Shown piece by piece: positions 1-8,782 of a stretch of DNA of 64,000 nucleotides (the first letter of the stretch is position 1; each line of letters begins with the position of its first letter). A program made the position numbers and the translations under genes. The notes below the pieces were generated by a model. The model searched no databases. It was not told the DNA's origin and saw nothing but the letters and a program-made list of their open reading frames with translations. The stretch comes from Aridibacter famidurans (GTDB lineage: Bacteria > Acidobacteriota > Blastocatellia > Pyrinomonadales > Pyrinomonadaceae): NCBI GenBank assembly GCA_024103495.1, contig JAGFIQ010000085.1, positions 1 to 64,000 of the forward strand, written 5' to 3'.

Positions 1-96
1 TTCAGGATCTTCAGGATCTGGTTCTCACTGAATCTGCTTTTCCTCATTCTCGGTCTCCTTGGTTGTTCTCCATTGTGACCGAAAACTGTATTTATG

Positions 97-246
97 TCTG
101 GTACTGTTTTAGGGGAGGCTTACAGAAAGCCTGTCTGATTACGCCGCCATTTTCGGAGGTCCGGGCTGCCCGGACCCCGCGAGTTTGTATTATGCCTCAT
201 ATTGTACGCTAAGGAGGAGACGTAAGCTTCCCCAAAAAGTACACAG
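97..246. repeat. Imperfect inverted repeat, possible IS ends or MITE
   Basis: The arm at 97-123 and the arm at 222-246 are imperfect inverted copies: the left arm reverse-complemented reads GTAAGCCTCCCCTAAAACAG, and the right arm reads GTAAGCTTCCCCAAAAAGTA. They bracket about 98 bp with no coding potential. The right arm sits 40 bp beyond the stop codon of the transposase remnant at 286-405, where a terminal repeat of an insertion sequence would be expected. The facing arms could be ends of two insertion sequences lying end to end, or a small non-autonomous element. Confidence 0.5.
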
Positions 247-285
247 TTTAAAAGTAGAGGATTTCTGCCTGTAACCATCCCCGTT

Positions 286-405
286 TTAGTACCGCTGTAA
301 ATTCCAGTTTTCAGGCCGGTTCTTCTCCAGATACTCTACGGGCGTCAGACAGCCGTGGAAGTCTTTTGGTGGTGCCATTTCACTATCCGATCTTGAATTC
401 TGAAG
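286..405 (-). pseudogene. C-terminal remnant of a DDE (rve) transposase, IS481/IS3-like
   Basis: The minus strand encodes FHGCLTPVEYLEKNRPENW and a stop codon at 286-288. This resembles the C-terminal tail of integrase-core transposases, where a 'xRPHxxxxxLTPxEYL' segment is typical. Just upstream, a second frame reads QDRIVKWHHQKT, so the two halves join only through a frameshift near 350. Nothing further upstream continues the domain, because the receiver-domain gene begins to occupy the sequence at 424. This is a decayed fragment without function. The family assignment rests on a short segment. Confidence 0.5.
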
Positions 406-423
406 AAATACAGCCGGCAGGAT

Positions 424-810
424 TCAGATAAACATCCTCAGCATCGTCCGCAGCTGAGAAGACGTGAAAGGCTTCGGGAGAAATGCGACCGCGCCGGCGG
501 AAAAGCTGTCCGAGGAGAATTTCGGGTTCTGCTCGCCCGTCATCATTATCACGGGGATGTTCATCAAACGCTTCTCCGACTGCATATAACGCACGAGTTC
601 GGTGCCCTGAATGTACGGCATCACGACGTCGAAGATCGCAGCCGCGAACTTGTCGTCGGTCTGAAGGCACTGATAGGCCTCCTTGCCGTCCCTTGCGGAA
701 ACTGCGGCAAAGCCTTCCTTCTCGATGATCGCCTTGACCAGACGCAGAATCGCGGGGTCGTCGTCGGCGATCAGAATCTTTTTGGAGGAATCTTCCTTCT
801 CTTGATCCAT
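424..810 (-). CDS. Single-domain response regulator (receiver only)
   Basis: The 128-residue protein is a stand-alone CheY-like receiver domain with no output domain. The acidic pocket is D16-D17, the phospho-acceptor is D61 in the IFDVVMP segment, the switch threonine is T91 and the conserved lysine is K113 in LPKPF. It would be phosphorylated by a histidine kinase encoded elsewhere and act by protein-protein contact. It lies 31 bp downstream of pdxA on the same strand, so it may be cotranscribed as the last gene of the dcw-pdxA run. No cognate kinase lies in the window, so the pathway is unknown. Confidence 0.9.
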   Translation of the reverse strand: MDQEKEDSSKKILIADDDPAILRLVKAIIEKEGFAAVSARDGKEAYQCLQTDDKFAAAIFDVVMPYIQGTELVRYMQSEKRLMNIPVIMMTGEQNPKFSSDSFSAGAVAFLPKPFTSSQLRTMLRMFI

Positions 811-841
811 TTGTAAACGGCTAAAACGTAGTGTCAGTTTA

Positions 842-1870
842 TCAAACTTCGCCCACTGCTGCCGAATCCCGGCTTATGTTTACGAGGTCAGCCGCCATCG
901 AGACTGCGGCCAGCATACTTGCGTGGTCGGCCTCTCCTTTTCCCGCGATCTCGAACGCGGTCCCGTGGTCCACGGAAGTTCTTATCAGCGGAAGTCCTAG
1001 AGTGACATTTACGCCTTTTCCGAACGAAATGCACTTTACCGCGATCGTCGCCTGGTCGTGGTAGCACGCGATCACACCGTCAAACTCTCCCTTGTAACAG
1101 CGCAGAAAAACGGTGTCGGGCGAGAACGGCCCTTTCACGTCGATCTCGTGGACCATCTGACACGCCTCGACCGCCGGCTGGATCTCGTCCTGCTCCTCAT
1201 CACCGAACAAACCGTTTTCCGAAGCGTGGGGATTGAGGCCGGCTACGGCCAGGCTTACCTTCCTGCCGAGGAGTCTCGAAAGCTCGCGGTCGGTGAAACG
1301 GATCAACTCGACCAAGGCTTCCTTCTTTACCTTCCCTATCGCCTCCTTCAACGGCAGATGGGTCGAAAGAAGGACCACCCTCAGGTCGCCCGACATAAAG
1401 CTCATACGGAACTCTCGGGTGTTGGTAAGGTCCGCGAGAAACTCTGTGTGGCCCGGAAAATCGTAGCCTCCGAGATGCAGCGACGCCTTGTTGATCGGAG
1501 CGGTGCAAAGAGCTTCGACAACGCCCGACCTCCAGAGCTCGACGCCTTCCATTATGTACTCGGCGGAGGCGCGGCCCGCCTCCGGAGATTCCACCCCGGG
1601 CGAGATCGAGACGTCGAAGACGTTCGCCAGATCTCTGACGGCTATCGAATTCGAGGATACTTCCCGCTTGTCCGGATCAAAAGCCTCCAGCGTGACAGGA
1701 AGGCCAAACTTCCTCGCCTGTTCGCGGAGAAACTCCAGGTCGCCGATCACTACCGGATCACAAACCTTCGCCAATTCCGGATCGATCACGGACTTGAGCA
1801 CTATCTCGGGTCCGATGCCGGCGGGATCTCCCATAGTGATCCCTATGACGGGTCTTGAGCTTTCGTTCAT
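842..1870 (-). CDS. pdxA: 4-hydroxythreonine-4-phosphate dehydrogenase
   Basis: PdxA oxidises 4-phosphooxy-L-threonine with NAD(P)+ in the DXP-dependent pyridoxal phosphate pathway; it is a cytosolic homodimer with a divalent metal. The 342-residue length is normal for the family. The N-terminal signature ITMGDPAGIGPE is present at 11-22, and the three metal-binding histidines are recognisable in GHTEFLA (H141), YHDQ and SVDHGTAFEIAG. The ATG at 1870 precedes the signature directly. The gene lies about 450 bp downstream of ftsZ, beyond a probable terminator and palindromic repeats, so it probably has its own promoter in 1871-2110. Confidence 0.96.
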   Translation of the reverse strand: MNESSRPVIGITMGDPAGIGPEIVLKSVIDPELAKVCDPVVIGDLEFLREQARKFGLPVTLEAFDPDKREVSSNSIAVRDLANVFDVSISPGVESPEAGRASAEYIMEGVELWRSGVVEALCTAPINKASLHLGGYDFPGHTEFLADLTNTREFRMSFMSGDLRVVLLSTHLPLKEAIGKVKKEALVELIRFTDRELSRLLGRKVSLAVAGLNPHASENGLFGDEEQDEIQPAVEACQMVHEIDVKGPFSPDTVFLRCYKGEFDGVIACYHDQATIAVKCISFGKGVNVTLGLPLIRTSVDHGTAFEIAGKGEADHASMLAAVSMAADLVNISRDSAAVGEV

Positions 1871-2120
1871 CTGTCATTCACTGCGAGGACGTTGGTCAGG
1901 AAATACGATAGCAGAATTCCGGCCGATGCGCGCGGGCCGAGAGCACGTAGGGGACAAACGCGCCAACTCTTTGCCAAGGTGTTCGTGGAGCGGGAGTGTG
2001 GCCGCCTTCAGGGAGCTTTTTCGCACGGGAGAATTCAGAACGGCGTTTCTGAAAAGAACATCCAGGGAAAATCCCTTATTCCTTAAGCGGTCGTTCTAAG
2101 AAGTAGCGTCCATTAGTTTT

Positions 2121-2223
2121 CCCCCGCTTCAGCGGGGGGATCACAAGACATCTTAGATTCTCTGCCGGCTGAAGCCGGCGAAATAATATGTGGGCGCTCT
2201 CGTCCCCCCGCTGAAGCCGGGGG
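2121..2223. repeat. Three GC-rich palindromes with a CTGAAGC core
   Basis: Three perfect or near-perfect palindromes lie in a row: 2121-2138 (CCCCCGCTTCAGCGGGGG), 2164-2179 (GCCGGCTGAAGCCGGC) and 2204-2223. All share a GCTGAAGC-type centre, the lettering also found in the REP-like elements elsewhere in the window. They fill most of the ftsZ-pdxA gap; 1871-2112 shows no gene. Confidence 0.8.
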
Positions 2224-2269
2224 CAACTGATGCCGCCGCGATTTCTGAGAATCAAAACGCCAGGGCGCT

Positions 2270-2301
2270 GAAAGAGATGAAGCCGCCTTTTCAGGCGGCC
2301 T
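2270..2301 (-). terminator. Probable intrinsic terminator downstream of ftsZ
   Basis: On the minus strand a hairpin GCCGCC-TGAAAA-GGCGGC (2282-2299) begins 20 bp past the ftsZ stop codon and is followed by the pyrimidine-rich TTCATCTCTTTC. The stem is strong but the T-tract is interrupted, so termination may be partial. Confidence 0.5.
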
Positions 2302-2318
2302 CAATTCGCTTCCGGAGA

Positions 2319-3461
2319 CTAATCCGCCTGCCTCCTGATGAACGTCGGAACGTCCAGGTCCTCCTTGACCGGCTCGTCCTTCGGTTTCAGGCCGGGCTGA
2401 GGCTGGAATGTCTGGCCGACGGCCCGGACCTCTGTCTTAACCGGCGAAGGCAGTTCGACGCTTTTGACCGAGTGCTCAAACCCCGTCGCAATGACGGTGA
2501 TCTTGACCTCGTCGTTGTCATCTTCGCTGTAAACTGTTCCGAAGATTATGTTTGCCTCTTCGTGAGCTTCGTCGTGAACAAGCGCGATAGCCTGCTCGAT
2601 CTCGTTGAGCGGCATGTTCTCGGAGCCGGTGATATTGATCAAGGCTCCCTTAGCACCCTTGATCGAATTCTCTTCAAGGAGCTTGGAATCGATCGCGGAC
2701 TTCATCGCCTGGATCGCCGCGCCTTCGCCTTTTCCGTGGCCGATGCCCATCAGAGCGACGCCCATTCCCTTCATGATCGATTTGACGTCGGCGAAGTCGA
2801 GGTTGATGATCCCCGGCACGGTGATCAGGTCGCTGATGCCCTTCACGGCCTGGAGCAGCACATCGTCGGCACGCTGGAAAGCCTGTTTGATCGTCACCTG
2901 CTCCTCGACTTCCTTGAGCCTCGAGTTCGGGATCGTGATGATCGTGTCCACGCAGCCGCGCAGTTCCGCGAGGCCTTCCTCGGCCTGGCTCATCCTCTTC
3001 TTGCCTTCGACGCCGAACGGCTTGGTCACGACCGCGACAGTGAGCGCGCCCATCTCGATCGCGAGCGCCGCGATGACGGGAGCCGCTCCGGTTCCCGTGC
3101 CGCCGCCGAGCCCGGTCGTGACGAAGACCATGTCGGAGTCTTCGAGCACGTCCATTATCTTCTCCGTATCCTCGATCGCTGCCTCGCGGCCGATGGTCGG
3201 GTCCGCGCCCGCACCCAGTCCGCGGGTGAGGCGGCTTCCGAGCTGGATCTTGATCGGCGCCTTGGAATCGTTCAGAGCCTGAAGGTCCGTATTCGCGACG
3301 ATGAACTCGACGTTCTGCACGCCTGCATCGATCATCCGGTTGACTGCGTTTCCGCCGCCGCCGCCGACTCCTATGACCTTGATCTTCGCGCCCGTGATCG
3401 GAGGATCGTCAAGAAAAATTTCGAACTTGCGATTGGCAATATTAAGACCATCAGTATTCAT
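2319..3461 (-). CDS. ftsZ: Cell division protein FtsZ
   Basis: FtsZ is the tubulin-like GTPase that polymerises into the Z ring at mid-cell. The 380-residue protein shows the nucleotide-binding [13 protein letters not shown] near 31-43, the tubulin signature GGGTGTG at 119-125 and the T7 segment [11 protein letters not shown] that completes the GTPase site of the neighbouring subunit. After a linker it ends in the conserved C-terminal peptide [12 protein letters not shown], which docks onto FtsA. It has about 20 extra residues before the core. It is the last division gene of the cluster, 146 bp after ftsA, and is followed by a likely terminator. Confidence 0.98.
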   Translation of the reverse strand: MNTDGLNIANRKFEIFLDDPPITGAKIKVIGVGGGGGNAVNRMIDAGVQNVEFIVANTDLQALNDSKAPIKIQLGSRLTRGLGAGADPTIGREAAIEDTEKIMDVLEDSDMVFVTTGLGGGTGTGAAPVIAALAIEMGALTVAVVTKPFGVEGKKRMSQAEEGLAELRGCVDTIITIPNSRLKEVEEQVTIKQAFQRADDVLLQAVKGISDLITVPGIINLDFADVKSIMKGMGVALMGIGHGKGEGAAIQAMKSAIDSKLLEENSIKGAKGALINITGSENMPLNEIEQAIALVHDEAHEEANIIFGTVYSEDDNDEVKITVIATGFEHSVKSVELPSPVKTEVRAVGQTFQPQPGLKPKDEPVKEDLDVPTFIRRQAD

Positions 3462-3607
3462 GTTAGTCGCTTTCCTGTTTCAAATTTTGAGTAAGACTAG
3501 TGGCGCTAGTGAGAGTTGGAGCGGTTTGGCCGAATCAACAATATGTTGTGTCTATGGGCCCATAGCATACAACGATTAGCGGTCAAAAAGCTAGTCGAAT
3601 ATTAACT

Positions 3608-4849
3608 TTATTTGAACTTTCCGCGAAAATTTTCGAACCATTCCGCCACTTTTCTCCCGGCTGACCGCCCGGAGCCGCTTCCGCTTCCCGCGCCCGATCT
3701 CAGGGACGTCAGCGCAAGCCCAACAGCCACAGACCATTCGGGCGAATGAAGCCCGTCGAGAAGCCCCCCGAGAAGATCTTCGCGCGGATATCCGACACGC
3801 GTCGGGGCGTCGAAGACCTGTTCCGCAACCTCTACCATTCCGCGGATCGAGGACGTTCCTCCGGTGAGGATGACGCCGCTCGAGATCTGCTGGCCGGAGC
3901 CTGCGACTTCCTGAGCGATGTACTGAAGCAATTCTACGGCCCTCGGCTGAAGAATATCGGACAGGATCTCTTTCGAAAGCTCTCTTGTCTCGCTTCTTCC
4001 GACCGGAGTGATCTCTATCGCCTCGTTCCTTTCGTCGTCCGTGAGAAGAAAGCCGGCGACGCAGCCGTGGCGCCTCTTGATCTTCTCCGCGTCCGAGATC
4101 GAGACCCGCAGGCCGGTCGCGATATCCTTTGTGAACTGCATCCCGCCAAACGGGAAAACCGCCGTATGCTGAACCGCGCCGCGTCCGAAGATCATCATGC
4201 TTGTGATCTCGGACCCCATATTCACGAGTGCGCAGCCGTATTCCATGTCGTCGTCGGTAAGCGTTCCGGTCGATGCCGCGAGCGGCTCCAGGATCATCTG
4301 CTCGATCTCGATTCCTGCGTTGTTAACCGCCTTGATGATGTTCTGGCTTGCCGCGCTCGGGCTCGACACGACGTGGACAAGCGCCTCGAGGCGCGACCCG
4401 CGCATCCCTATCGGCTCGGTGATCCCGTCCTGGCCGTCGATGATGAATTCCTGCGGAAGCCGGTCGACGATCTCCCAACCAGCCGGAAGCTGCATCGCGC
4501 TCGCAGACTCGATCGCGCGTTCGACGTCGTCGTCGCTGATCTCCCTTCCTGCTCCCGCCACCGCAACGACGCCGCTCTTGCTCTCGCCCTGCAGGTGCTC
4601 CCCCGAGAGATTGACCGTCGCCGCCTGGATCTCGAGTCCGCTCACGCGTTCGGCCTCGTCGATGGCCTTGGAGATCGATTCGACCACGGCTTTCGCAGTG
4701 GTCACGATCCCGCTGCGGAGGCCTTTCGACTCCGCCTGGCCGATGCCGACGACGTTCATCTTGCCGTTCTCCGCCGGCTCGCCGATCACGCACCTCACAC
4801 GGCTCGTGCCGATGTCCAATCCGACTGCATGTCCTTGCTGGTTCAACAT
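3608..4849 (-). CDS. ftsA: Cell division protein FtsA
   Basis: FtsA is an actin-fold ATPase that tethers FtsZ polymers to the membrane. The phosphate-1 motif GLDIGTSRVRCVIGE is at the N-terminus, and the adenosine motif VILTGGTSSIRGM is in the C-terminal half. A Gly/Ser linker leads to a basic amphipathic tail (KVAEWFENFRGKF) that would insert into the membrane. I place the start at the ATG at 4849, which gives 413 residues; the longer reading frame opens with a TTG at 4891 inside ftsQ. With the ATG start, ftsA begins 19 bp after the ftsQ stop codon. Confidence 0.96.
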   Translation of the reverse strand: MLNQQGHAVGLDIGTSRVRCVIGEPAENGKMNVVGIGQAESKGLRSGIVTTAKAVVESISKAIDEAERVSGLEIQAATVNLSGEHLQGESKSGVVAVAGAGREISDDDVERAIESASAMQLPAGWEIVDRLPQEFIIDGQDGITEPIGMRGSRLEALVHVVSSPSAASQNIIKAVNNAGIEIEQMILEPLAASTGTLTDDDMEYGCALVNMGSEITSMMIFGRGAVQHTAVFPFGGMQFTKDIATGLRVSISDAEKIKRRHGCVAGFLLTDDERNEAIEITPVGRSETRELSKEILSDILQPRAVELLQYIAQEVAGSGQQISSGVILTGGTSSIRGMVEVAEQVFDAPTRVGYPREDLLGGLLDGLHSPEWSVAVGLALTSLRSGAGSGSGSGRSAGRKVAEWFENFRGKFK

Positions 4850-4868
4850 AGCTTTCCGGTCCTCCGGG

Positions 4869-5693
4869 TCAGGAGTTCCTGTATCCGACAACGGGATTCG
4901 GATCGTTCGGCGCGATCACGTACTTGATCTTTCCGCCTTTGCCGGCGATCGTTTCGAGTCCTTTCTGCAGGCCTTCTGCGTAGTCGCCTTCGCCGAGAGA
5001 GATAGTTACGGTCTCACCCGAATCTTCGACCTTTGCCTGCGGGTCCTTGATGTCCGAAAGGTCGAGCGAACGCACCCGTTTCGCGAGCCCGAACTTCCGC
5101 CATTCTTCGACAAGCCGGACATAGAGCTCCACCCGCTTGAGGTTCATCGCCGCCGCGGCCTCGCTGCGGCCGGCGTCCCATCCCGTCATAACGAACGGAG
5201 GGAGCGGCCCCTTCACGTCTTTGGTGATCTTCGCAAGCACCTTCGCATCCTCGTCGACAAGGTAGTCGGCTTCGCCGATCCGGACGACCGCAACGGGCCG
5301 CCTTTCCTCGATCGTGACGCGCACGGTGTCGGGAAGCACCCGTGAAACGCTCGCGTGGCGTACGAATGTCAGTTTTTCGATCTCGTCCCTGATGACCCCC
5401 AGGTCGGTGCTCCAGACGCCCGACTTGAAAGCCTCGGCACGGACGATCTGCTCCACCTTCTTCGAGGAGACCCGCTCGGCTCCGAGCGTCTCGACATTAC
5501 GAACGCGGAAGAAGTCAGACGACGCCGCGCTGCGGAACGCCGCTGAGAACAAGAGCCCCAGGCAGAAGAGTATGCAGGCGGCGAGGAAGAGCGGGACCGC
5601 GAAATTTATAAGCTTGCTTCCGCCGGTCTTTTTCCTCGTCCGGGGCGCCGCCTTTGCGCGCCGTGTCCTTGTCTTGGTTGTCTTTCTAGGCAT
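4869..5693 (-). CDS. ftsQ: Cell division protein FtsQ/DivIB
   Basis: FtsQ is a bitopic divisome scaffold. The 274-residue protein has a very basic cytoplasmic N-terminus (1-26), one membrane segment (about 28-48) and a POTRA domain beginning at [20 protein letters not shown]. The FtsQ domain follows, with [20 protein letters not shown]. It starts at the ATG at 5693, overlapping the end of murC by 8 bp, which indicates translational coupling. The order murC-ftsQ-ftsA-ftsZ is standard except that murB and ddl, often found between murC and ftsQ, are missing here. Confidence 0.93.
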   Translation of the reverse strand: MPRKTTKTRTRRAKAAPRTRKKTGGSKLINFAVPLFLAACILFCLGLLFSAAFRSAASSDFFRVRNVETLGAERVSSKKVEQIVRAEAFKSGVWSTDLGVIRDEIEKLTFVRHASVSRVLPDTVRVTIEERRPVAVVRIGEADYLVDEDAKVLAKITKDVKGPLPPFVMTGWDAGRSEAAAAMNLKRVELYVRLVEEWRKFGLAKRVRSLDLSDIKDPQAKVEDSGETVTISLGEGDYAEGLQKGLETIAGKGGKIKYVIAPNDPNPVVGYRNS

Positions 5694-7077
5694 TTGCGCT
5701 CCTGAGTTGTTCGAGTATCTCGTCGGAAAGTTTCGTGATGCTTCCCGCGCCGAGCGTGATCAGAAGGTCGTTCGGTTCCAGTTCGGAGGAGACCAATCCC
5801 GCGGCGGTGCCGATCTCGCCTATGTAATTCACACCGCGATGACCGAAGCCTTCGATCTTGTCGGCAAGCACTTCCGCCGTGATCCCCTCGATCGGCGCCT
5901 CGCTCGCCGGATAGATGTCGAGCAGGTAGACCTTGTCAGCGTTGTTGAACGAGGTCGCGAACTCTTCCATAAGGTCCTTGGTCCTCGTGTAGCGATGCGG
6001 CTGGAAGACAACGACGATCCGCCGGCCTCCGGCGCTGTTCTTCGCGGCCTCGAGCGTCGCGGTGATCTCGGTCGGGTGATGCCCGTAGTCGTCGAAGACG
6101 GCGATATCGTTGACGGTCCCCTTGTACTGGAACCTGCGGTCGGCGTTCTTGAATTCCGCGAACGCGTCGGAGATCTTCGGGAACTCGATGTCGAGCTCGA
6201 GCGCGACCGCGACCGCGGCGAGCGCGTTGTAGACGTTGTGTCTGCCGGGCACCGGAAGGTCGATCCTGCCGAGCTCCTGCTGACGGCTCATCACGGTAAA
6301 GCTGGATCCGAAATCCTCATTGAAAGAGATCTCTCTCGCGGAGACGTCCGCCTGCGTGCTCAGTCCGTAAGTGACTATCCGCCGGGTGACCTTCGGGATG
6401 ATCGACTGCACGTGCGGGTCGTCCATGCACAGGACTGCCGCACCGTAGAACGGCACCTTGTTGACGAAGTCCGTGAAGCATTGAAAGACGTCTTCCATTC
6501 CCGCGTATGATTCCATATGCTCGCGGTCGATGTTCGTCACGACGGCGATCGTCGGATAGAGCATAAGGAACGAGCGGTCGCTCTCGTCGGCTTCCGTCAC
6601 GAACCATTCGGAATCTCCGAGCTTCGCGTTCGAACCGAGCGTGTCCACTACGCCGCCGACGATGGTCGTCGGATCGATCCCCGCGTGCCCCAGGACAGTG
6701 GCAACCATCGAGGTCGTCGAGGTCTTGCCGTGCGATCCCGAAACCGCCACCGAGTAGGGCTTCAAGGTCATGAGCTCGGCGAGCATCTCTGCACGGGGAA
6801 TGACCGGGATCTTTTTTTCTCGCGCGGCGACGATCTCCGGATTGTCCTGCTTTACGGCGGACGAATAGACGACGACCTCCGCGTCGCCTATGTTCTCCGC
6901 GGAATGGCCTTCGAAGACGGTGACTCCGACGACCTTCTCGAGCCGCTCGGTGTTCTTCGAGCGGTTCAGGTCGGAGCCGGAGACATTGAACCCCAGGTTC
7001 GAGAGGACCTCGGCGATTCCGCTCATCCCGATACCGCCGATTCCTATGAAATGTATGTTTTTTACGTGACGAAACAT
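5686..7077 (-). CDS. murC: UDP-N-acetylmuramate--L-alanine ligase
   Basis: MurC adds L-alanine to UDP-MurNAc with ATP, the first step of stem-peptide assembly in the cytosol. The 463-residue protein starts with the nucleotide-binding [18 protein letters not shown] and carries the Mur-ligase ATP loop [14 protein letters not shown], followed by the [11 protein letters not shown] segment of the central domain typical of MurC. The ATG at 7077 abuts a heptamer repeat array (7085-7130) instead of the murG gene, so murC is cut off from the upstream cluster by 606 bp of repeats and may need its own promoter. Confidence 0.97.
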   Translation of the reverse strand: MFRHVKNIHFIGIGGIGMSGIAEVLSNLGFNVSGSDLNRSKNTERLEKVVGVTVFEGHSAENIGDAEVVVYSSAVKQDNPEIVAAREKKIPVIPRAEMLAELMTLKPYSVAVSGSHGKTSTTSMVATVLGHAGIDPTTIVGGVVDTLGSNAKLGDSEWFVTEADESDRSFLMLYPTIAVVTNIDREHMESYAGMEDVFQCFTDFVNKVPFYGAAVLCMDDPHVQSIIPKVTRRIVTYGLSTQADVSAREISFNEDFGSSFTVMSRQQELGRIDLPVPGRHNVYNALAAVAVALELDIEFPKISDAFAEFKNADRRFQYKGTVNDIAVFDDYGHHPTEITATLEAAKNSAGGRRIVVVFQPHRYTRTKDLMEEFATSFNNADKVYLLDIYPASEAPIEGITAEVLADKIEGFGHRGVNYIGEIGTAAGLVSSELEPNDLLITLGAGSITKLSDEILEQLRSANA

Positions 7078-7084
7078 AAGAATT

Positions 7085-7720
7085 CAGGAGTCAGGAGTCA
7101 GGAGACAAGAGACAAGAGACAAGAGACAGGAAATATACGTCGTCTTCTGCTCTTGAATACATGACACCTGCTCTCTGCTCACTGCTCTCTGCTCACCGCT
7201 AACTGCTCACCGCTCACCGATCTGTTGTCGCTCCTCCGCCCCTCCAGGGCGTGGAAGATTTTTCCTGCCTATACCCCGGGTTTCGCTTCGCTCCACCCGG
7301 GGCTACCATCCGTAGCCCCTTCGGGGCATTCACCTTACAGATCAAGACCATCGGTGTCCGTTACAAACCTGAGTAACCCCACAGACGTCTGCTCATCTCT
7401 CACTGCTCACTGTTCACTGCTCTCTGCTCACCGTTAACTGCTCACCGCTCACCGATCTGTCGCCGCTCCTCCGCCCCTCGAGGGCGTGGAAGAGTTTTCC
7501 TGCCTATACCCCGGGTTTCGCTTCGCTCAACCCGGGGCTACCATCCGTAGCCCCTTCGGGGCATTCACCTTACAGATCAAGACCATCGGTGTACGGTACA
7601 AACCTGAGTAACCCCACAGACGTCTGCTCATCTCTCACTGCTCACCGCTCACCGCTCACTGCTCACCGCTTACTGCTCACCGCTCACTGCTCACCGCTCA
7701 CCGCTAACTGCTCTATCAAC
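7085..7720. repeat. Repeat island splitting murG from murC
   Basis: The 606 bp gap has no gene. It starts with 7-bp repeats CAGGAGT/CAAGAGA (7085-7130) and continues with 7-bp repeats of CTCACCG/CTCACTG/CTAACTG type (about 7155-7220, 7395-7455 and 7625-7720). Between them lies a tandem duplication of about 200 bp: the segment starting at 7216 (ACCGATCTGT...) recurs at 7451, an offset of 235 bp, with few substitutions. Each copy includes a GC-rich palindromic stretch around CCCCGGGTTTCGCTTCGCT. The last heptamers run into the final codons of murG. Confidence 0.9.
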
Positions 7721-8763
7721 TCCGCCGCCGCCTTCGCCGCGTCGCGTTTCGCGAGCTTTCTCGCTGCGTCGCTCATCTGAGCCAGACGCTGCCGGTCTCC
7801 CAGAAGCTCCCTGATCTCTCCCGCAAGCCTTTCGCCGGTTAGGTCCTTCTGCAGGATCATTCTCGCCGCGCCGGCGTCCTGCATCGCTTCGGCGTTCTTT
7901 CGCTGGTGGTCGTCCGCCGCCGTCGGCAGGGGGACCATTATCGCGGGCCGGCCGGCCGCCGCGAGCTCCGCGCAGGTGGTAGCGCCGGCGCGGGTGATCA
8001 GAAGATCGGCGTCGCGGAAGTTCGCGACGATCTCGTTGATGTACTCCGTCACGACCGCCTCGTCCCACCCGGCATTCGCATAGCCACGCCTGACGTTCTC
8101 CAGATCGGACGTCCCGGTCTGATGCGTAATGTTCAGGCGGCCCTTTACATCGGCGAGATGCGGCAATGCGGCGACCATCGCGTTGTTGATTCCGCGCGCG
8201 CCCTGCGATCCGCCGAACAGAAGTATGTTCAATCTTTCGCCTGCAATACGCGGCTCGATCTCAAAGAACTCCTCCCTCACGGGATTTCCTATGACTATGC
8301 CCTTCTTTCCGAAGTGCGGCAGCGCCTCTTCGAACGTCAGCGCCGCCTTGGTCACGAACGGAGCGAGCTGGCGGTTGGTGAATCCGGGAAGCGCGTTCGA
8401 ATCCATCACCAGCGTCGGCACCCTGAGGAAGCTCGCCATCAAAAGCACAGGGCCCGTAACGTAACCGCCGGCGCCTACCACAACGTCCGGCCTGAACTTC
8501 CTTATGATCCGGATCGAATCCAGGAAGCTCTTCGGCAGAAGCGCGAGCCCTTTCAGCTTGCCGGCGAGCCCCACGCTTTTGAGCCCTTTGCTGCTGATAG
8601 TCTCGATCCGGAATCCGTTGTCGGGCACTATCCGGGTTTCGATCCCGCCTCGGGCGCCGACGAACAGGACCTCGTTCCCGCCCCTCGAGAGGATCTCTTT
8701 CGCCACCGCGATTCCCGGATAGATGTGCCCGCCGGTTCCTCCGGCTGCGATGATCACCTTCAT
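7684..8763 (-). CDS. murG: UDP-GlcNAc:lipid I N-acetylglucosaminyltransferase
   Basis: MurG transfers GlcNAc to lipid I to make lipid II on the inner face of the membrane. The 359-residue, GT-B fold protein has the N-terminal loop AAGGTGGHIYPGIAVA, the motif LFGGSQGARGINNAM and the UDP-GlcNAc site ITRAGATTCAELAAAGRPAIMVPLP. It begins 19 bp after ftsW. Its last six codons (AVSGEQ and stop) are read from the heptamer repeat array, so the natural C-terminus seems to have been replaced by repeat sequence. The catalytic core is intact. Confidence 0.97.
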   Translation of the reverse strand: MKVIIAAGGTGGHIYPGIAVAKEILSRGGNEVLFVGARGGIETRIVPDNGFRIETISSKGLKSVGLAGKLKGLALLPKSFLDSIRIIRKFRPDVVVGAGGYVTGPVLLMASFLRVPTLVMDSNALPGFTNRQLAPFVTKAALTFEEALPHFGKKGIVIGNPVREEFFEIEPRIAGERLNILLFGGSQGARGINNAMVAALPHLADVKGRLNITHQTGTSDLENVRRGYANAGWDEAVVTEYINEIVANFRDADLLITRAGATTCAELAAAGRPAIMVPLPTAADDHQRKNAEAMQDAGAARMILQKDLTGERLAGEIRELLGDRQRLAQMSDAARKLAKRDAAKAAAELIEQLAVSGEQ

Positions 8764-8782
8764 TTCAAGATCGGAAAACGGG

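Noticed and set aside
2113-2304. 63-residue minus-strand frame
   Set aside because: It translates the GC palindromes after ftsZ and has no protein-like features.
2190-3494. 434-residue plus-strand open frame over ftsZ
   Set aside because: It is the antisense of a clearly conserved gene, and its Arg/Asp-rich translation has no recognisable domain. Long antisense frames are expected at this GC content.
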